Notes under the pieces: generated by a model | Databases searched by the model: none | What the model was told of the DNA's origin: nothing | Seen by the model: only the letters and a program-made list of their open reading frames with translations | Program-made: the position numbers and the translations under genes | Assembly (NCBI RefSeq): GCF_039545035.1 | Contig: NZ_BAABRO010000026.1 | Coordinates: forward strand, 1 to 64,000 | Direction: 5' to 3' | From: Novipirellula caenicola | Lineage (GTDB): Bacteria > Planctomycetota > Planctomycetia > Pirellulales > Pirellulaceae | Length of the DNA stretch: 64,000 bases | Part shown: positions 36,447 to 45,961 of the stretch, piece after piece | Layout of the letters: every line of letters begins with the position of its first letter | How positions within the stretch are numbered: the first letter of the stretch is position 1

Positions 36447-37418
36447 TCAAGCGACAACCGAAGTGCCCGTCCTGGCGTCGGTTGCTGAGTTTTCCGCGGC
36501 ATGCTTCCCGCTGCCGGATTTGCGTTTTCCCGTCTCAACCCTGCGACCAAGCAACAGCGACGTGTATTCACTCGCCGCTTTGCTCAGTTGTCCTCGTCGA
36601 CGAAAAATAATTCCAAGCGGGCGCGTCATCCGGAGCCCGCGACAAGCTACTACTTTTAACGATCCGTTGGCCGTTTCACGACGCACCGCAGCCTCGGGGA
36701 CAATCCCCACACCACGGCTCGCCTGAATCGCACGGATCAATGAATCGGCGTTGTCGAATTCCATTCGAGTGTCAACCGAAACGCCTGCCTTCAAAAGGTA
36801 GTGATCAATCTCTTTTCGTAGCGTCAAACCACGATCAAAGCCGATCAAAGCGATGCCTTTGAGAGCATCAAGAGAAAGGTTGGTGCGGGATGCAAAGGGA
36901 TGCTCCGAGGAACACACCAATCGCATCGGTTCCTGTTGCCACATCACGCTTTGCAATGTCTTGCTGCTGCGTGGGAAGCTGACCAAGCCAAAGTCGACCT
37001 CGCCATCGGTCGTCATCTCGACGACCTTTTCGACCGAACCAAACTCGAGCTTGACGTCAACTTCCGGATGCAAGGCCGCGAACTCTTCGCTGGCCTCGGG
37101 AAGGTAGCTGAGCCCGACCGAATAAATGGTGCCAATCTTTAGCTGGCCACTCAGCTTGCCGCCGATCGAGACGACCTCGGCTTCCAATCGCTGCAACTGA
37201 CGCAGGATATCGCGAAGCCCGCGAACATAGGTTTGACCGGCTGCGGTCAACACCAACGGCCGCTTGGATCGATCGATCAATTGCACGTGCAGCGAATCTT
37301 CAAGTTGTTGCATCGCCTGGCTGACCGCACTCTGAGTCAAATCGTGCTCGGCCGCAGCTTTGGAAAAGCTGCGTTCGTCGGCAACGCTACAGAACAACTC
37401 GAGATTTCGGACGTGCAA
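36447..37418 (-). CDS. LysR-type transcriptional regulator
   Basis: A 323-residue regulator with an N-terminal winged helix (LELFCSVADERSFSKAAAEH, LTQSAVSQAMQQLEDSLHVQ) and a periplasmic-binding-like effector domain (about 90-295). The C-terminal 20-30 residues are low-complexity and probably disordered. It is transcribed toward gltB on the same strand with a gap of about 105 bases that contains the palindrome CGGGAATTCCCG (36381-36392). Position suggests control of gltBD, as GltC does in Bacillus, but LysR genes are more often divergent from their target, so this is inference. The effector is unknown. Confidence 0.9.
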   Translation of the reverse strand: MHVRNLELFCSVADERSFSKAAAEHDLTQSAVSQAMQQLEDSLHVQLIDRSKRPLVLTAAGQTYVRGLRDILRQLQRLEAEVVSIGGKLSGQLKIGTIYSVGLSYLPEASEEFAALHPEVDVKLEFGSVEKVVEMTTDGEVDFGLVSFPRSSKTLQSVMWQQEPMRLVCSSEHPFASRTNLSLDALKGIALIGFDRGLTLRKEIDHYLLKAGVSVDTRMEFDNADSLIRAIQASRGVGIVPEAAVRRETANGSLKVVACRGLRMTRPLGIIFRRRGQLSKAASEYTSLLLGRRVETGKRKSGSGKHAAENSATDARTGTSVVA

Positions 37419-37556
37419 TATTCGATTCGTGCTAAATAAGTATTCCTAATAGTGTGGCTTCCCTGTGGCAGCCGATTTAATGCAAGGTAGATCCCTGGCC
37501 CCCATTCGTCAAGACAGTCCCCCACAGGCGGTGTGCTGTCGCGACCGGGGCGATCG

Positions 37557-37829
37557 TCATTGCCCGGACGATTGCCGCCATCGAGCATAGCGAACCGGGA
37601 TCAGGTAGGTGTACACAATGGTGATGATTCCGCCGCTAAGTAGAGACCAAGGCATCCAATCTTTAGGTCGGAAGACTTTGGCAGAGTTGGCGGGAGCCCC
37701 GGTGGGATCGACAAAACTGACCGCACTGGCCGATTCGCCTTGGTAGAACGTAGCCGAATCGATAAACAGAAATTCAAGGCCGACGATGACCGCCATGATC
37801 CCAATCGCGATGAATACGGAACGCCACAT
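37557..37829 (-). CDS. Small membrane protein of unknown function
   Basis: A 90-residue protein with two membrane segments (VFIAIGIMAVIVGLEFLFI near the start and LLSGGIITIVYTYLIPVRY near the end) separated by a soluble loop. No family recognised. ATG 37829 gives MWRSVF; an in-frame ATG six bases upstream is possible. Its hydrophobic pattern and good frame support a real gene, but there is no functional evidence. Confidence 0.65.
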   Translation of the reverse strand: MWRSVFIAIGIMAVIVGLEFLFIDSATFYQGESASAVSFVDPTGAPANSAKVFRPKDWMPWSLLSGGIITIVYTYLIPVRYARWRQSSGQ

Positions 37830-38016
37830 AACCACTCAGTCCGTTCTAGAGGATTCGAAGTACATCGAACCTCTTCGTCATCGCCGAGCGGCGGCCATCA
37901 ATGATATCAAACCCGCCTCTACAACCCGTCCCTCCAAACCCTCTTGCCCAGCCCAAAAAAGGTGTCGGAGCAAAAACGGACCAAGAAGGTGCCAGGCGCT
38001 TTTTTGGGCGATTTTC

Positions 38017-40698
38017 TTAGCGGAGCAGGATATAGAACGCGTTGGGGGGCAGGGTTAGGCTTAGGCCGTCGACGTTCTTTTGAACTGGCAGATCGGCGAT
38101 GGCGATTCCGTTGGCGTCCAGCAATGTCGCCTGGCTGAGCCCCGAATTGGATAGGGTGACGTCGGCGGAGGCGTTGTCGATGTTCCAGGGGCTGCTGCCA
38201 AGATTGACAATTCGCTGAGACTTGCCGCCGCCAGCCGGTTCGGTTTTCCAGCCATGAGGCCGAGCGACGGTGCCGATTTGTAGTAACACCTGTTTGGATT
38301 CAGAGAGATTCACGCCGTCCATCGAGACGGCCAGCACGGTGGCGTAGTCGTTGTCGCATCGCAGCGTCAGGGTGCCGAGCGATATCGTTCCAGCGGCGGC
38401 GAGGTTGCCCGCCGCGCCTTGTGCCTTGGCCGCGTTGAGCGTGCAGTAGCCGTCGCCGTAGTTCCAATTCAATTCGCCCGTGATGCTGCGGACGGTTCGT
38501 TTGTCCGTATCGATCAGGGACGAGATGTCGGCGAGCTGCGTTTCGCCACTGTCAAACGCTACTTCGACGGGACCGGCAAGGTAGGTCAGCGGGGTGATCG
38601 TGCCTTGCCGGGCAGCTTCGGCTTTCGTCGCCTGCGTCGATGAATCGCGATTTGGGTCAAAGCCTGATTCCTCGGGCAACAGCGGTGGTTGGCGATTGAA
38701 CACATCGTTCAAGTTGCGGCTTTCGACCAAGGCTGGTTCACCTTGCCGGATGTAGCCTTGACGAAACATCACCGCGGCGGCGGGGAACATTCCGATTTGG
38801 GCAGGCGTGGAAAGTTGCCACTTTTCCATCGGAGGACCAAACCCGATTTGGTCGGTGGTGAACCAGTAGAAAATATCGACTCCGGTCATCGCTCCGTAGG
38901 CCGCGACCAAAAAGGGGCCTTCGGTTTGATAACGCAGCGGCGGCACCCAGGCGCTTTCCGAAACGATCATCGGATGTCCGCTGACTTGTCGCAGCGCCAG
39001 CGGAAATGCCCAGGGTTGTCGCAGTGCCGAAATCCCATCAAACAGATCACCACGACTGATCAAATATCCTGCGCGATGATTGTCGGTCGGATTGGTATGG
39101 TTGCCGCCGGTGTAATAGCGATTCACCCCGATGACATCGTTTGCGGCGTAGGCGTAGCGTTCCGCGTCAAGCAGTTTGGCTTGATCGGCGGTTCGCCAAT
39201 TGCCGGCGTTGATCAACCCTTCGTAACCAATTTCCTCTTTTAGGAATTTCGCGATCGAAAGGTTGAAGTCACGCATTCGCTCGGTGTAGAAGGCCAATTG
39301 ATCGGCCAAGCGTTTGGCCATCGGCCCGTGATGGTCTTGCGTCAGCTGCCAAATTTGGTGAGGCATCACGATGTCGTTGGCAAAGTCGTCGCCTTTACAT
39401 CGAGCAGTGCCTCCCCAGACGCGAACCGCGTTATCGAGCGATCCGTGTTTAGCGTTCAGCCAATCCGCAAATTGTCGACCCAGTTCAACTCGCTGTTCGC
39501 CTTGGATGGCGTTTTCGGTCCAAAACAGCAGGCTGTCTTCGTTCTGGATTTGAAAGATCGCCAGCGCCGGATCTTGGGCCAACGGGATGCCGGTGTGCGG
39601 GTTGGGGGGTGTCAGCAGTTGTTTGAGCCACCGTTTGTAAGCCGCTTGCAGCCGAGCGTCGAAGAACAGCAGCCCGGTCAAATTTTCCCCCTCGGCATCC
39701 TTCAGACCCCAAGCGGGATCCGGTTTCACGCTGATGGCCCAGTATGGCGATAGTGTGACGTAGATGCCGTTTTCTTTCATCGCGGCGACCAATCGCCACG
39801 CCGCCTCGATATCCTCGGTGTTGACATCGTCAAGTTTTTGACCGTTCCGCGGCGCAAGGTGTCCGTGATGCCGGACCATGTTGACGCCACGTTTGGCGAG
39901 CCAGCGGGCATGTTCGCGGACCGCTTCGATGTCGTCACGGTGCTGGACGCTGGTGTTGACGGCCCAGAATCGCAGCGGTTTTCCGCCACCATCGACAAAC
40001 GATTCGCCGTCGGGTGATCGGGCCACTCGGCCTTTCGCACCCGCCGGTTTCTCGTTCATGCTACTTAAATCAAGCAGCGAGTCGGGCGAAAACGCATCGC
40101 GATCGGGTTCAAACGCCCAAGTGCCTGGATCCGCCAGCCCCGTTTTCTCGCCCGGTCGCAGTTTGCCTTGAGGCAGAAACGGCTGGCGACTCAAAACAAA
40201 GCAGTCGAGGCCGCCATGGCGATTGTTTTGGCTCTCGAAACGCACCTCAAGCGAGTTTTTACCCTCCGATAGCGAGACCGGATCGGCCTTGATCCATGCG
40301 ACAAATCGGAGGTCCGGTTGTCCATCGGCGGCAATGTTGACGCTCTGTTCATGCTTTTGCGGCGCGACCGGTGCCCAAGTTCCGCCGTTGACACGCACCG
40401 AGATTGCTGACGCAATCGGATTGGCACGCAGCCACAGTTCGTAGCGGCCCGCCGCGGACACATCAAACTCGAACCGGGCGACCGGCATGTCGCCATCGGC
40501 GAAATGCGAGAGCCAATCGTTGCCCGACAATTCGGCCGTTTTGACCGAGTCGTACCAATTGTGCCCTCGCATCGTGCTGTTGACCGCGTCTTCGCCTTCG
40601 ATCCAGATCATTTGCCCGTGCAGTGGCGAGCACCACGCCAACACCAATGCCATGAGCAGCGGCGTTTTGAGATTCCGCAATAATCCAGGCTTCATCAT
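38017..40698 (-). CDS. Large secreted glycoside hydrolase-like protein (clan GH-A type)
   Basis: About 893 residues. Signal peptide at the start (LLRNLKTPLLMALVLAWCSP, cut near LHGQ). Residues about 30-170 resemble a carbohydrate-binding domain (MIWIEGEDAVNSTM ... RYELWLRAN). A TIM-barrel part spans about 210-600: WLAKRGVNMVRHHGHLAPR, the likely acid/base Glu in AIFQIQNEDSLLF, and a likely nucleophile Glu in HPMIVSESAWVPP, the NE ... SE layout of clan GH-A (GH5, GH42 and relatives). A beta-rich C-terminal domain ends in NAFYILLR. The long upstream frame (to 40809) adds sequence without a signal. Substrate unknown. The neighbours give no polysaccharide locus. Confidence 0.82.
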   Translation of the reverse strand: MMKPGLLRNLKTPLLMALVLAWCSPLHGQMIWIEGEDAVNSTMRGHNWYDSVKTAELSGNDWLSHFADGDMPVARFEFDVSAAGRYELWLRANPIASAISVRVNGGTWAPVAPQKHEQSVNIAADGQPDLRFVAWIKADPVSLSEGKNSLEVRFESQNNRHGGLDCFVLSRQPFLPQGKLRPGEKTGLADPGTWAFEPDRDAFSPDSLLDLSSMNEKPAGAKGRVARSPDGESFVDGGGKPLRFWAVNTSVQHRDDIEAVREHARWLAKRGVNMVRHHGHLAPRNGQKLDDVNTEDIEAAWRLVAAMKENGIYVTLSPYWAISVKPDPAWGLKDAEGENLTGLLFFDARLQAAYKRWLKQLLTPPNPHTGIPLAQDPALAIFQIQNEDSLLFWTENAIQGEQRVELGRQFADWLNAKHGSLDNAVRVWGGTARCKGDDFANDIVMPHQIWQLTQDHHGPMAKRLADQLAFYTERMRDFNLSIAKFLKEEIGYEGLINAGNWRTADQAKLLDAERYAYAANDVIGVNRYYTGGNHTNPTDNHRAGYLISRGDLFDGISALRQPWAFPLALRQVSGHPMIVSESAWVPPLRYQTEGPFLVAAYGAMTGVDIFYWFTTDQIGFGPPMEKWQLSTPAQIGMFPAAAVMFRQGYIRQGEPALVESRNLNDVFNRQPPLLPEESGFDPNRDSSTQATKAEAARQGTITPLTYLAGPVEVAFDSGETQLADISSLIDTDKRTVRSITGELNWNYGDGYCTLNAAKAQGAAGNLAAAGTISLGTLTLRCDNDYATVLAVSMDGVNLSESKQVLLQIGTVARPHGWKTEPAGGGKSQRIVNLGSSPWNIDNASADVTLSNSGLSQATLLDANGIAIADLPVQKNVDGLSLTLPPNAFYILLR

Positions 40699-40817
40699 TT
40701 CCACCTTGGTTCCGGGTTGGGACGAAGAATCAGCGACAGCAACTCGTTCTCGTTGCTGGGCAATCAATCTCGTTGCTGTGCAATCAAAACGTAGGTTGGG
40801 GCAGGTCAACCACGCCG

Positions 40818-42254
40818 TTACAACAGGTGTTTTGCTTTGATGTCGAGGTATTGATTCACCAGCGGTGCGGTCAATTCGTCGGGGAATGCGTCAACGCATA
40901 GCACACCGCGATGTTCCAAGTCTTTGAGCACTTGGTGTCGCCATAGCAAGATGTCGGCGGCGGCCGCTGCGCGATACATTTGGAGGCGATCGTCATTGGA
41001 CGGCGCATCGGCGGCGTCAAACATCTCGCGGTCACGAAGCAGCACGCCAAGCGGCAGGTGTTGGCCGTTGATGTTGGACAGGTAATCGACCACGGCGCCG
41101 GCGTTCACCTCGTCGATCACGTTGGTCGTCAACACGACCAGCGATCGACGTTTGCAGTGAGTCGAAAGATACAGGAACGCTTGATCGTAGCGTGATTCGA
41201 CCAGTCGAGGAAATTGGTCAAAACCAGCTTGAATCAAGCGATTCATCTGGCTGCTGCCGCCCCGTGGTGGGATGTAGGCATGGATCGTATCGGAAAAGCA
41301 AAGCATGCCGACCGAGTCGCCTTGATGCAGCGCCACGTAGGCCATCATTAGCACCGAGTTCAGGGCGTGATCCAACAACGAGTAGCCATTTTGTTCGTTG
41401 GTCATCATCCGCCCGCAGTCCAACAAAAAGACCACTCGTTGGCTTTGGTCGCTTTGAAATTGCCGTACGGTCAGTTTGCGGCGACGTGCGGTGCTGCGCC
41501 AATCGATATGTCGATAGTTGTCGTCACGGCTGTAGTCACGAAGCCGCTCAAAGTCGCTGTCCTGACCGATTCGTCGTGTTCGCCGCACCCCAATCAGACT
41601 CAATCGGTTTGTCCTGGCAAGCAGGGCATAGTCGGACAATTGTTTCATGTCGGGGTAAACATTGAGCCGATCGTGTAGCTCGATTTTTCGGTGGCGATTC
41701 CACAGTTTTAGCGGGCTGAAGAAGCTGAGGTAAACGTACTCGAGTTCAAACGCGCCTCGTCGACCTGGCAGTAATTTTCGATGTGCCGTCATGCGTCCGC
41801 GAGGCGGCAATCGCAGCGAGTGTTTCTCGGGGGTCGCGGTGAAGTGTTCGGGCAAATCGTCGCAAACCGCGCCGGACAACGTTAGCAGCGTGCTGTTTTC
41901 AACCGTCAATTCACTCGCAACCGGAACGCCCAACGAACACGTCCGCGGCAAACTGCGAAAGACTTGGATTCCATGATTGGTGCCAAGATAGATCAGCAGA
42001 AAATCGACCACCGCAAGTGTCAAGATGATGCCGTCGATCAACCATACCGCAATGATAATCGAGGGAACAAACACCGTGGCGAGACTGGCGATCAGCGAAA
42101 CGCTCAGCAGCGCCACCCACCAAGTCGTCGGGTAGATCTTGGCACGCCAAGACGCCACGATCAGCGGCAACGCGATCAACCCGAGGAACAACCAAGGAAT
42201 TTGCGTCAGCGACTGAAACTCGTCTTTAGCAATTTGGGTGATCGCGTCGTTCAC
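40818..42254 (-). CDS. DUF58 membrane protein
   Basis: A 478-residue protein with two membrane stretches in the first 95 residues (IPWLFLGLIALPLIVASW, then a long hydrophobic block around VWLIDGIILTLAVVDFLLIY) and a DUF58 domain at about 215-300 with the hallmark RRIGQDSDFERLRDYSRDDN then YRHIDWRSTARRRKLTVRQF. After it comes a von Willebrand-A-like region with VVFLLDCGRMM. Such proteins often sit beside a MoxR ATPase and other vWA proteins; none is adjacent here. Role unknown; probably cell-envelope associated. Confidence 0.9.
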   Translation of the reverse strand: MNDAITQIAKDEFQSLTQIPWLFLGLIALPLIVASWRAKIYPTTWWVALLSVSLIASLATVFVPSIIIAVWLIDGIILTLAVVDFLLIYLGTNHGIQVFRSLPRTCSLGVPVASELTVENSTLLTLSGAVCDDLPEHFTATPEKHSLRLPPRGRMTAHRKLLPGRRGAFELEYVYLSFFSPLKLWNRHRKIELHDRLNVYPDMKQLSDYALLARTNRLSLIGVRRTRRIGQDSDFERLRDYSRDDNYRHIDWRSTARRRKLTVRQFQSDQSQRVVFLLDCGRMMTNEQNGYSLLDHALNSVLMMAYVALHQGDSVGMLCFSDTIHAYIPPRGGSSQMNRLIQAGFDQFPRLVESRYDQAFLYLSTHCKRRSLVVLTTNVIDEVNAGAVVDYLSNINGQHLPLGVLLRDREMFDAADAPSNDDRLQMYRAAAAADILLWRHQVLKDLEHRGVLCVDAFPDELTAPLVNQYLDIKAKHLL

Positions 42255-42433
42255 GAACGGACGGGCCTTGGTTCACGGAGTTCGAGGCGGAAGGAGAGAG
42301 CGTGGCTGCATTGTAATCGATCGGGTTGCCGCGAGGGATCGGCACTAAGCAGCTAGGCAGCAGTCTTTCAGTATCTTGGTCGTTTTGACGCTAGCCACGG
42401 TTCCGTCGCTGAACCGGGGGGAGTGTCCAAACG

Positions 42434-42577
42434 CGAGCGCTGTGAAGCATTTTCTGGTAGCTACCTTCGCCAGAAGGTGGTGATTCGTATTGGCCGGCAA
42501 TCATCCACGCTCTGGCGATCGTAGCTACGGAACGCAAATGCCGTAATTTGCTGTCTCTAGACGCTTCACAGCGTTCG
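42434..42577. repeat. Element with 15-bp terminal inverted repeats, family P2
   Basis: CGAGCGCTGTGAAGC (42434-42448) and GCTTCACAGCGTTCG (42563-42577) are inverted with one mismatch. Inside are CCTTC-GCCA-GAAGG and two GTAGCTAC boxes. Bases 42440-42486 match 62602-62648 at 44 of 47 positions. The surrounding gap (42255-42623) holds no gene. Confidence 0.8.
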
Positions 42578-42623
42578 TCCAAACGGCTAACGGAATTTCA
42601 CCTAATGATTCCTGCCTAACGGC

Positions 42624-43589
42624 TTAGGTCACTCGAAATGCGGATGCCAATCCGATCGCGGGAATGATCAATGCAAAGATGGCGAGGCCCCATAGCGGGC
42701 CGGCACCAAGCATCGCAACCGCCGCCGCCAAGGGGATGATGCTCAGAATCCCTGAGCGGATCGTCGTCTGCACGTTTGCGGGCGTGGCGTGGCGAACGCA
42801 GCGGATGCCGCGAAGCACCACCGGGTAAGCGATCATCGCGATCAATAGCGGAAAGGCATAGGGAGTTCGGAGGAAGTTCGCAAAGCCCGCGGGAGCCTGC
42901 TGCGGCGCAAACGCCAACGCAAAAAGCCCGATCACAATCAGGCTGAGTCCGACTTTTAGATTGGTGTCGTTGCCACCGGAGGCTTCGTCGCGAGCCATCA
43001 ACGTGATTCCGGTGATGTAGATGCCAAAACCCAATGCGAAGGCAACCAAGTGCAGCGGAACGAGCGGTCCGTCGGGTTGCACGATGATCACCGGCGAGGC
43101 GCCAAGCAGGAAACTGAGAAAGCGGCATGCCCCCATGGCGGCCGGGGCGAGCGGTGTCTTTTTCAGCGGTCCATCGTAGGCCACGATCATGACCGCTAAA
43201 ACGATTGAGGTTGCCGCGGGCAGCCAAGTGGTGGCAAGGTTATCGCCCGGCAGATATCCACTGAGCGATCCCAGAATGACTCCTAAAATGAGTATTGCCC
43301 AGCCTGCCGCGCGAGCCGCTGCAAGCGAGATTCGTCCGGAAGGCAGCGGGCGTTTCGGACGCTCGGCACGATCGCGTTCAATGTCGAACACATCGTTCAG
43401 GATCATGCCGGCCCAGTACAGCGAGATCCCGGCGGCGAGTACGCAGATCCAGCGGACGACAGGCGTTGGGCCTTGAGCCGCCAGCAGAAAAGCAGCCGAA
43501 ACATCGGCAACCACGGTAAACACGTTCGGCAGCCGAACCAATTGGGCCCAGGCAAACAGGGGGCTGGTTTGTTGCGTTTCGGCGGTCAA
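42624..43589 (-). CDS. UbiA-family prenyltransferase
   Basis: A 321-residue membrane protein with about eight or nine membrane segments. The first Asp-rich motif is NDVFDIERDRAERPKRPLPS, which binds the prenyl diphosphate through Mg2+; a YDGPLKKTPLAP loop takes the place of the second. These features mark the UbiA superfamily, which attaches isoprenoid chains to aromatic or other acceptors. Within the family it looks closer to the SCO1/eboC-like and uncharacterised branches than to classical UbiA or MenA, but the acceptor cannot be assigned. No quinone-synthesis neighbours. Confidence 0.87.
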   Translation of the reverse strand: MTAETQQTSPLFAWAQLVRLPNVFTVVADVSAAFLLAAQGPTPVVRWICVLAAGISLYWAGMILNDVFDIERDRAERPKRPLPSGRISLAAARAAGWAILILGVILGSLSGYLPGDNLATTWLPAATSIVLAVMIVAYDGPLKKTPLAPAAMGACRFLSFLLGASPVIIVQPDGPLVPLHLVAFALGFGIYITGITLMARDEASGGNDTNLKVGLSLIVIGLFALAFAPQQAPAGFANFLRTPYAFPLLIAMIAYPVVLRGIRCVRHATPANVQTTIRSGILSIIPLAAAVAMLGAGPLWGLAIFALIIPAIGLASAFRVT

Positions 43590-43781
43590 AGAATTGTATT
43601 CCCAAAAACAGAGGACGTTTCGGCGGTGATGGGTTGCGGGTACGCAAGCGATACCCCAACGGATGATACCTCAGAACGATCTTCGGGACAGCGTGGGCAT
43701 CGGGCAGTGTTGGCATTAGGACAGTGTGGGATCCCGCCGGACTGCCCTGCCCTGCTCTCCCCTGCCCCTCGTCGACTTTCG

Positions 43782-43859
43782 TAGCGGCACGGCGCAATCC
43801 GTCCGGTTGCAGTGCGTAAAACGTTCGATTTTAAGCGGGCGGCTCGCCCCGCCCCGTTA
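43782..43859. repeat. Palindromic element related to 14264-14395
   Basis: Starts TAGCGGCACGGCGCAATCCG and ends in an imperfect complementary arm (43834-43859). In direct comparison it follows the reverse complement of 14301-14378 closely, with drift mainly in the right arm. It lies between the UbiA-family gene and the DUF4261-like gene in a gap (43590-43893) that holds no gene. Confidence 0.7.
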
Positions 43860-43893
43860 AGCATGAATCGTGTTCAGCACGGGGATCACCGCG

Positions 43894-44835
43894 TTACTTT
43901 CGCAACAGACTTTTGGGGATCGCTTCGCCGTCGTCGGCGAACCAACGCAGCACGCGACGGCGAGGTCCGTTCAAGGCACTTTCGCGAACACGTGCAACCC
44001 ACAAGATCTCGCCGGGACCTTCGGAGGTTTCGCCGTCTTTGATGACATCGCCGTTCTGTAGCAAGTAAATGCCAACGTCGCGAAGAAAATTTTCGACTTC
44101 GGCGGCATCGTAATCTTGCGGCCGAAAACACCCTTCCATATCGGGAATGTCAAGTTGGATGTGCCCCACGGTGTCCATCACCGACCACTGAGGATCGACC
44201 TCGTGGAATCGCATGTTGGCCCACAATTCCACGGGAGGCAGTGAATGCTCGACTGAGAATTCGGCGGCCTCGGTCAGCACCTCCAAATCGCTAAGCACTT
44301 CGCCGCCGGGATTGAAGTAACAAATCGCTTCGGGAAGCTCCAACAGCATGCCGACCACCTCGGTCATGAACGCCAATTCATTGTACGGGTCGTAGTTCTC
44401 GGGAAGATTCGGGGGCGTTGCGTTGCCATCGAGCACGTAGCTACAGCGAATGCGGATAAACGCTTGGTGCAATTTGGTTGCGGTTCTTCCCGCCTCCCAG
44501 TTCCACGATTGTTGGGTCGCGCGGAGCAGAGACTCGGGGGCCGTGAATGGTCCAAGTTGGCCTTCCTGATACGCTCGCGCGATCCGGCTCGGGTCCGCCG
44601 CAGTCGTCGGATCATCCGGCCAAATTTGATCGACCACATCGACGACGACTTTGCCTTCGTCTTGGTCATCGATTTCCAGCTGGATCGACGGACCGCAGTT
44701 CAGGACCTCTGCGGCGGCAGGTTGGGCGGCCGAAGGTGAAAAGTCGGCAAGGATCGCGGCAACGGATTCAATGGAGACCGCTTCACGTAACAGCACGACG
44801 AAGGTTTGAGTGTAAAGGCCTTTGGACATTCCCAA
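43894..44835 (-). CDS. DUF4261-like protein of unknown function
   Basis: A 313-residue soluble, acidic protein. I see no signal peptide or membrane segment. The start (YTQTFVVLLREAVSIESVAA), the FTAPESLLRATQQSW region, the LLELPEAICYFNPGGEVLSD strand and the WSVMDTVGHIQLDIPDMEGC stretch fit the DUF4261 type, in which a domain of this size is often found in stress- or toxin-linked contexts. The family assignment is moderate and no function can be given. An alternative Met lies two residues downstream. Confidence 0.72.
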   Translation of the reverse strand: MGMSKGLYTQTFVVLLREAVSIESVAAILADFSPSAAQPAAAEVLNCGPSIQLEIDDQDEGKVVVDVVDQIWPDDPTTAADPSRIARAYQEGQLGPFTAPESLLRATQQSWNWEAGRTATKLHQAFIRIRCSYVLDGNATPPNLPENYDPYNELAFMTEVVGMLLELPEAICYFNPGGEVLSDLEVLTEAAEFSVEHSLPPVELWANMRFHEVDPQWSVMDTVGHIQLDIPDMEGCFRPQDYDAAEVENFLRDVGIYLLQNGDVIKDGETSEGPGEILWVARVRESALNGPRRRVLRWFADDGEAIPKSLLRK

Positions 44836-45285
44836 GCTCGGTGGATCAGAAGGATTTGATGGTTCAGCGGGGATTCTATCAGAAGCACTGGCAATTGCGC
44901 GTAGGCCAACAAGGAGGACTCGGGAACACAGAAATTGTCAAACAGAACGGAAACTGCCGGTTCGAAAGGGACGCCAGAGTCGGAATCATCGTCAATGTCG
45001 TTATAACCCGATCAATGCGTAGGGGGTGAGAGAAAAGTTTCGGGGGGGCTAGCGGATTTTTGAATGCTCCTGCAGCGAACGTGACATAGGTTTCCAGAAC
45101 TCAACCCTCTTGTCTTTTAGACGCTTCTCTGTCGCTTGATCTCACTCGATCAACGGCAAAGTGAACGCCGACGTGATGCGAAAAACCATCCGCTTAGCAC
45201 GATTTTGAAATCGCGTCATGTCGTTCCCGAGCGTGTGCAAGACAGGGCGGTTTTCCGTGTTGTGTCTTCAGTGGGAAACAGAACG
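44836..45285. other. Divergent intergenic region
   Basis: 450 bases between the DUF4261-like gene and a secreted protein gene on the opposite strand. No gene recognised; open frames here carry no protein-like composition. A GAGAG-containing purine stretch near 45028 and a C-rich start at 45060 show no clear hairpin. Confidence 0.45.
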
Positions 45286-45915
45286 ATGATGCGAATTGCA
45301 CAAACCATGATCGGGGGGATTCTCACGCTAGCGGTTCCTCCGGTGACCGATTGCAGTGCCGAGGATGTGGCGATTTTTAAGGTGGAAGAAGATTGGGAAA
45401 TGGTGCTCAATGAGCCTGACGCAATCAATCACTCGCCGCAGGTCACCTTCTTTACAACGCCGACGGATGATTCGAGCCGCTATTTTCAGTTTCAACTGAA
45501 TCATGCCGTGGACACACAGTTTACCGGAGGCGGGTTTCTCGTTGCTGCGGTAGAGGATGACCACATTCTTGATCAAGCACGCAGCGAGACTCGGGCTGCG
45601 CTTTCGTCAGACGGAGATCATGTTCGTTGGACAAGTATCCTCGCTACGGTCGAAGACCAGGCGCTGTTTGCAATCAAGAATGGGCATGCAAGCCAGTGGG
45701 GCGACTTCGGTGGTCCAGAGTTCTTGGTCCGGATGAATTCCGACGCTTCGTTAGGACTATCTCAATATCATCCACAGAAAAGTTTGGATGCCGTTGACAT
45801 CGGGTTTGGGGCAAATCGAGTGGCGTCCATCACGCTACTTGAAGTACGCGTTTTTTATGTCGATGGGACCGTGGTTGCGGTTCCTGTGAACCGGCAACCT
45901 TCGATTGAAATGTAA
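45286..45915 (+). CDS. Secreted protein of unknown function next to TadG/TadE genes
   Basis: A 209-residue protein with a signal peptide (MMRIAQTMIGGILTLAVPPV, cut near DCSAED) and a beta-rich mature part (WEMVLNEPDAINHSPQVTFF, YFQFQLNHAVDTQFTGGGF, ILATVEDQALFAIKNGHASQ). No family recognised. Start 45286 gives the signal; the frame is open 50 codons upstream without one. It is followed 46 bases later by the TadG-like gene on the same strand, so it may be part of the same secreted structure. Confidence 0.75.
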   Translation: MMRIAQTMIGGILTLAVPPVTDCSAEDVAIFKVEEDWEMVLNEPDAINHSPQVTFFTTPTDDSSRYFQFQLNHAVDTQFTGGGFLVAAVEDDHILDQARSETRAALSSDGDHVRWTSILATVEDQALFAIKNGHASQWGDFGGPEFLVRMNSDASLGLSQYHPQKSLDAVDIGFGANRVASITLLEVRVFYVDGTVVAVPVNRQPSIEM

Positions 45916-45961
45916 TCATCACCATGCCGCTCAAATCACCAAGTCTTCAGGATCACGTTCA

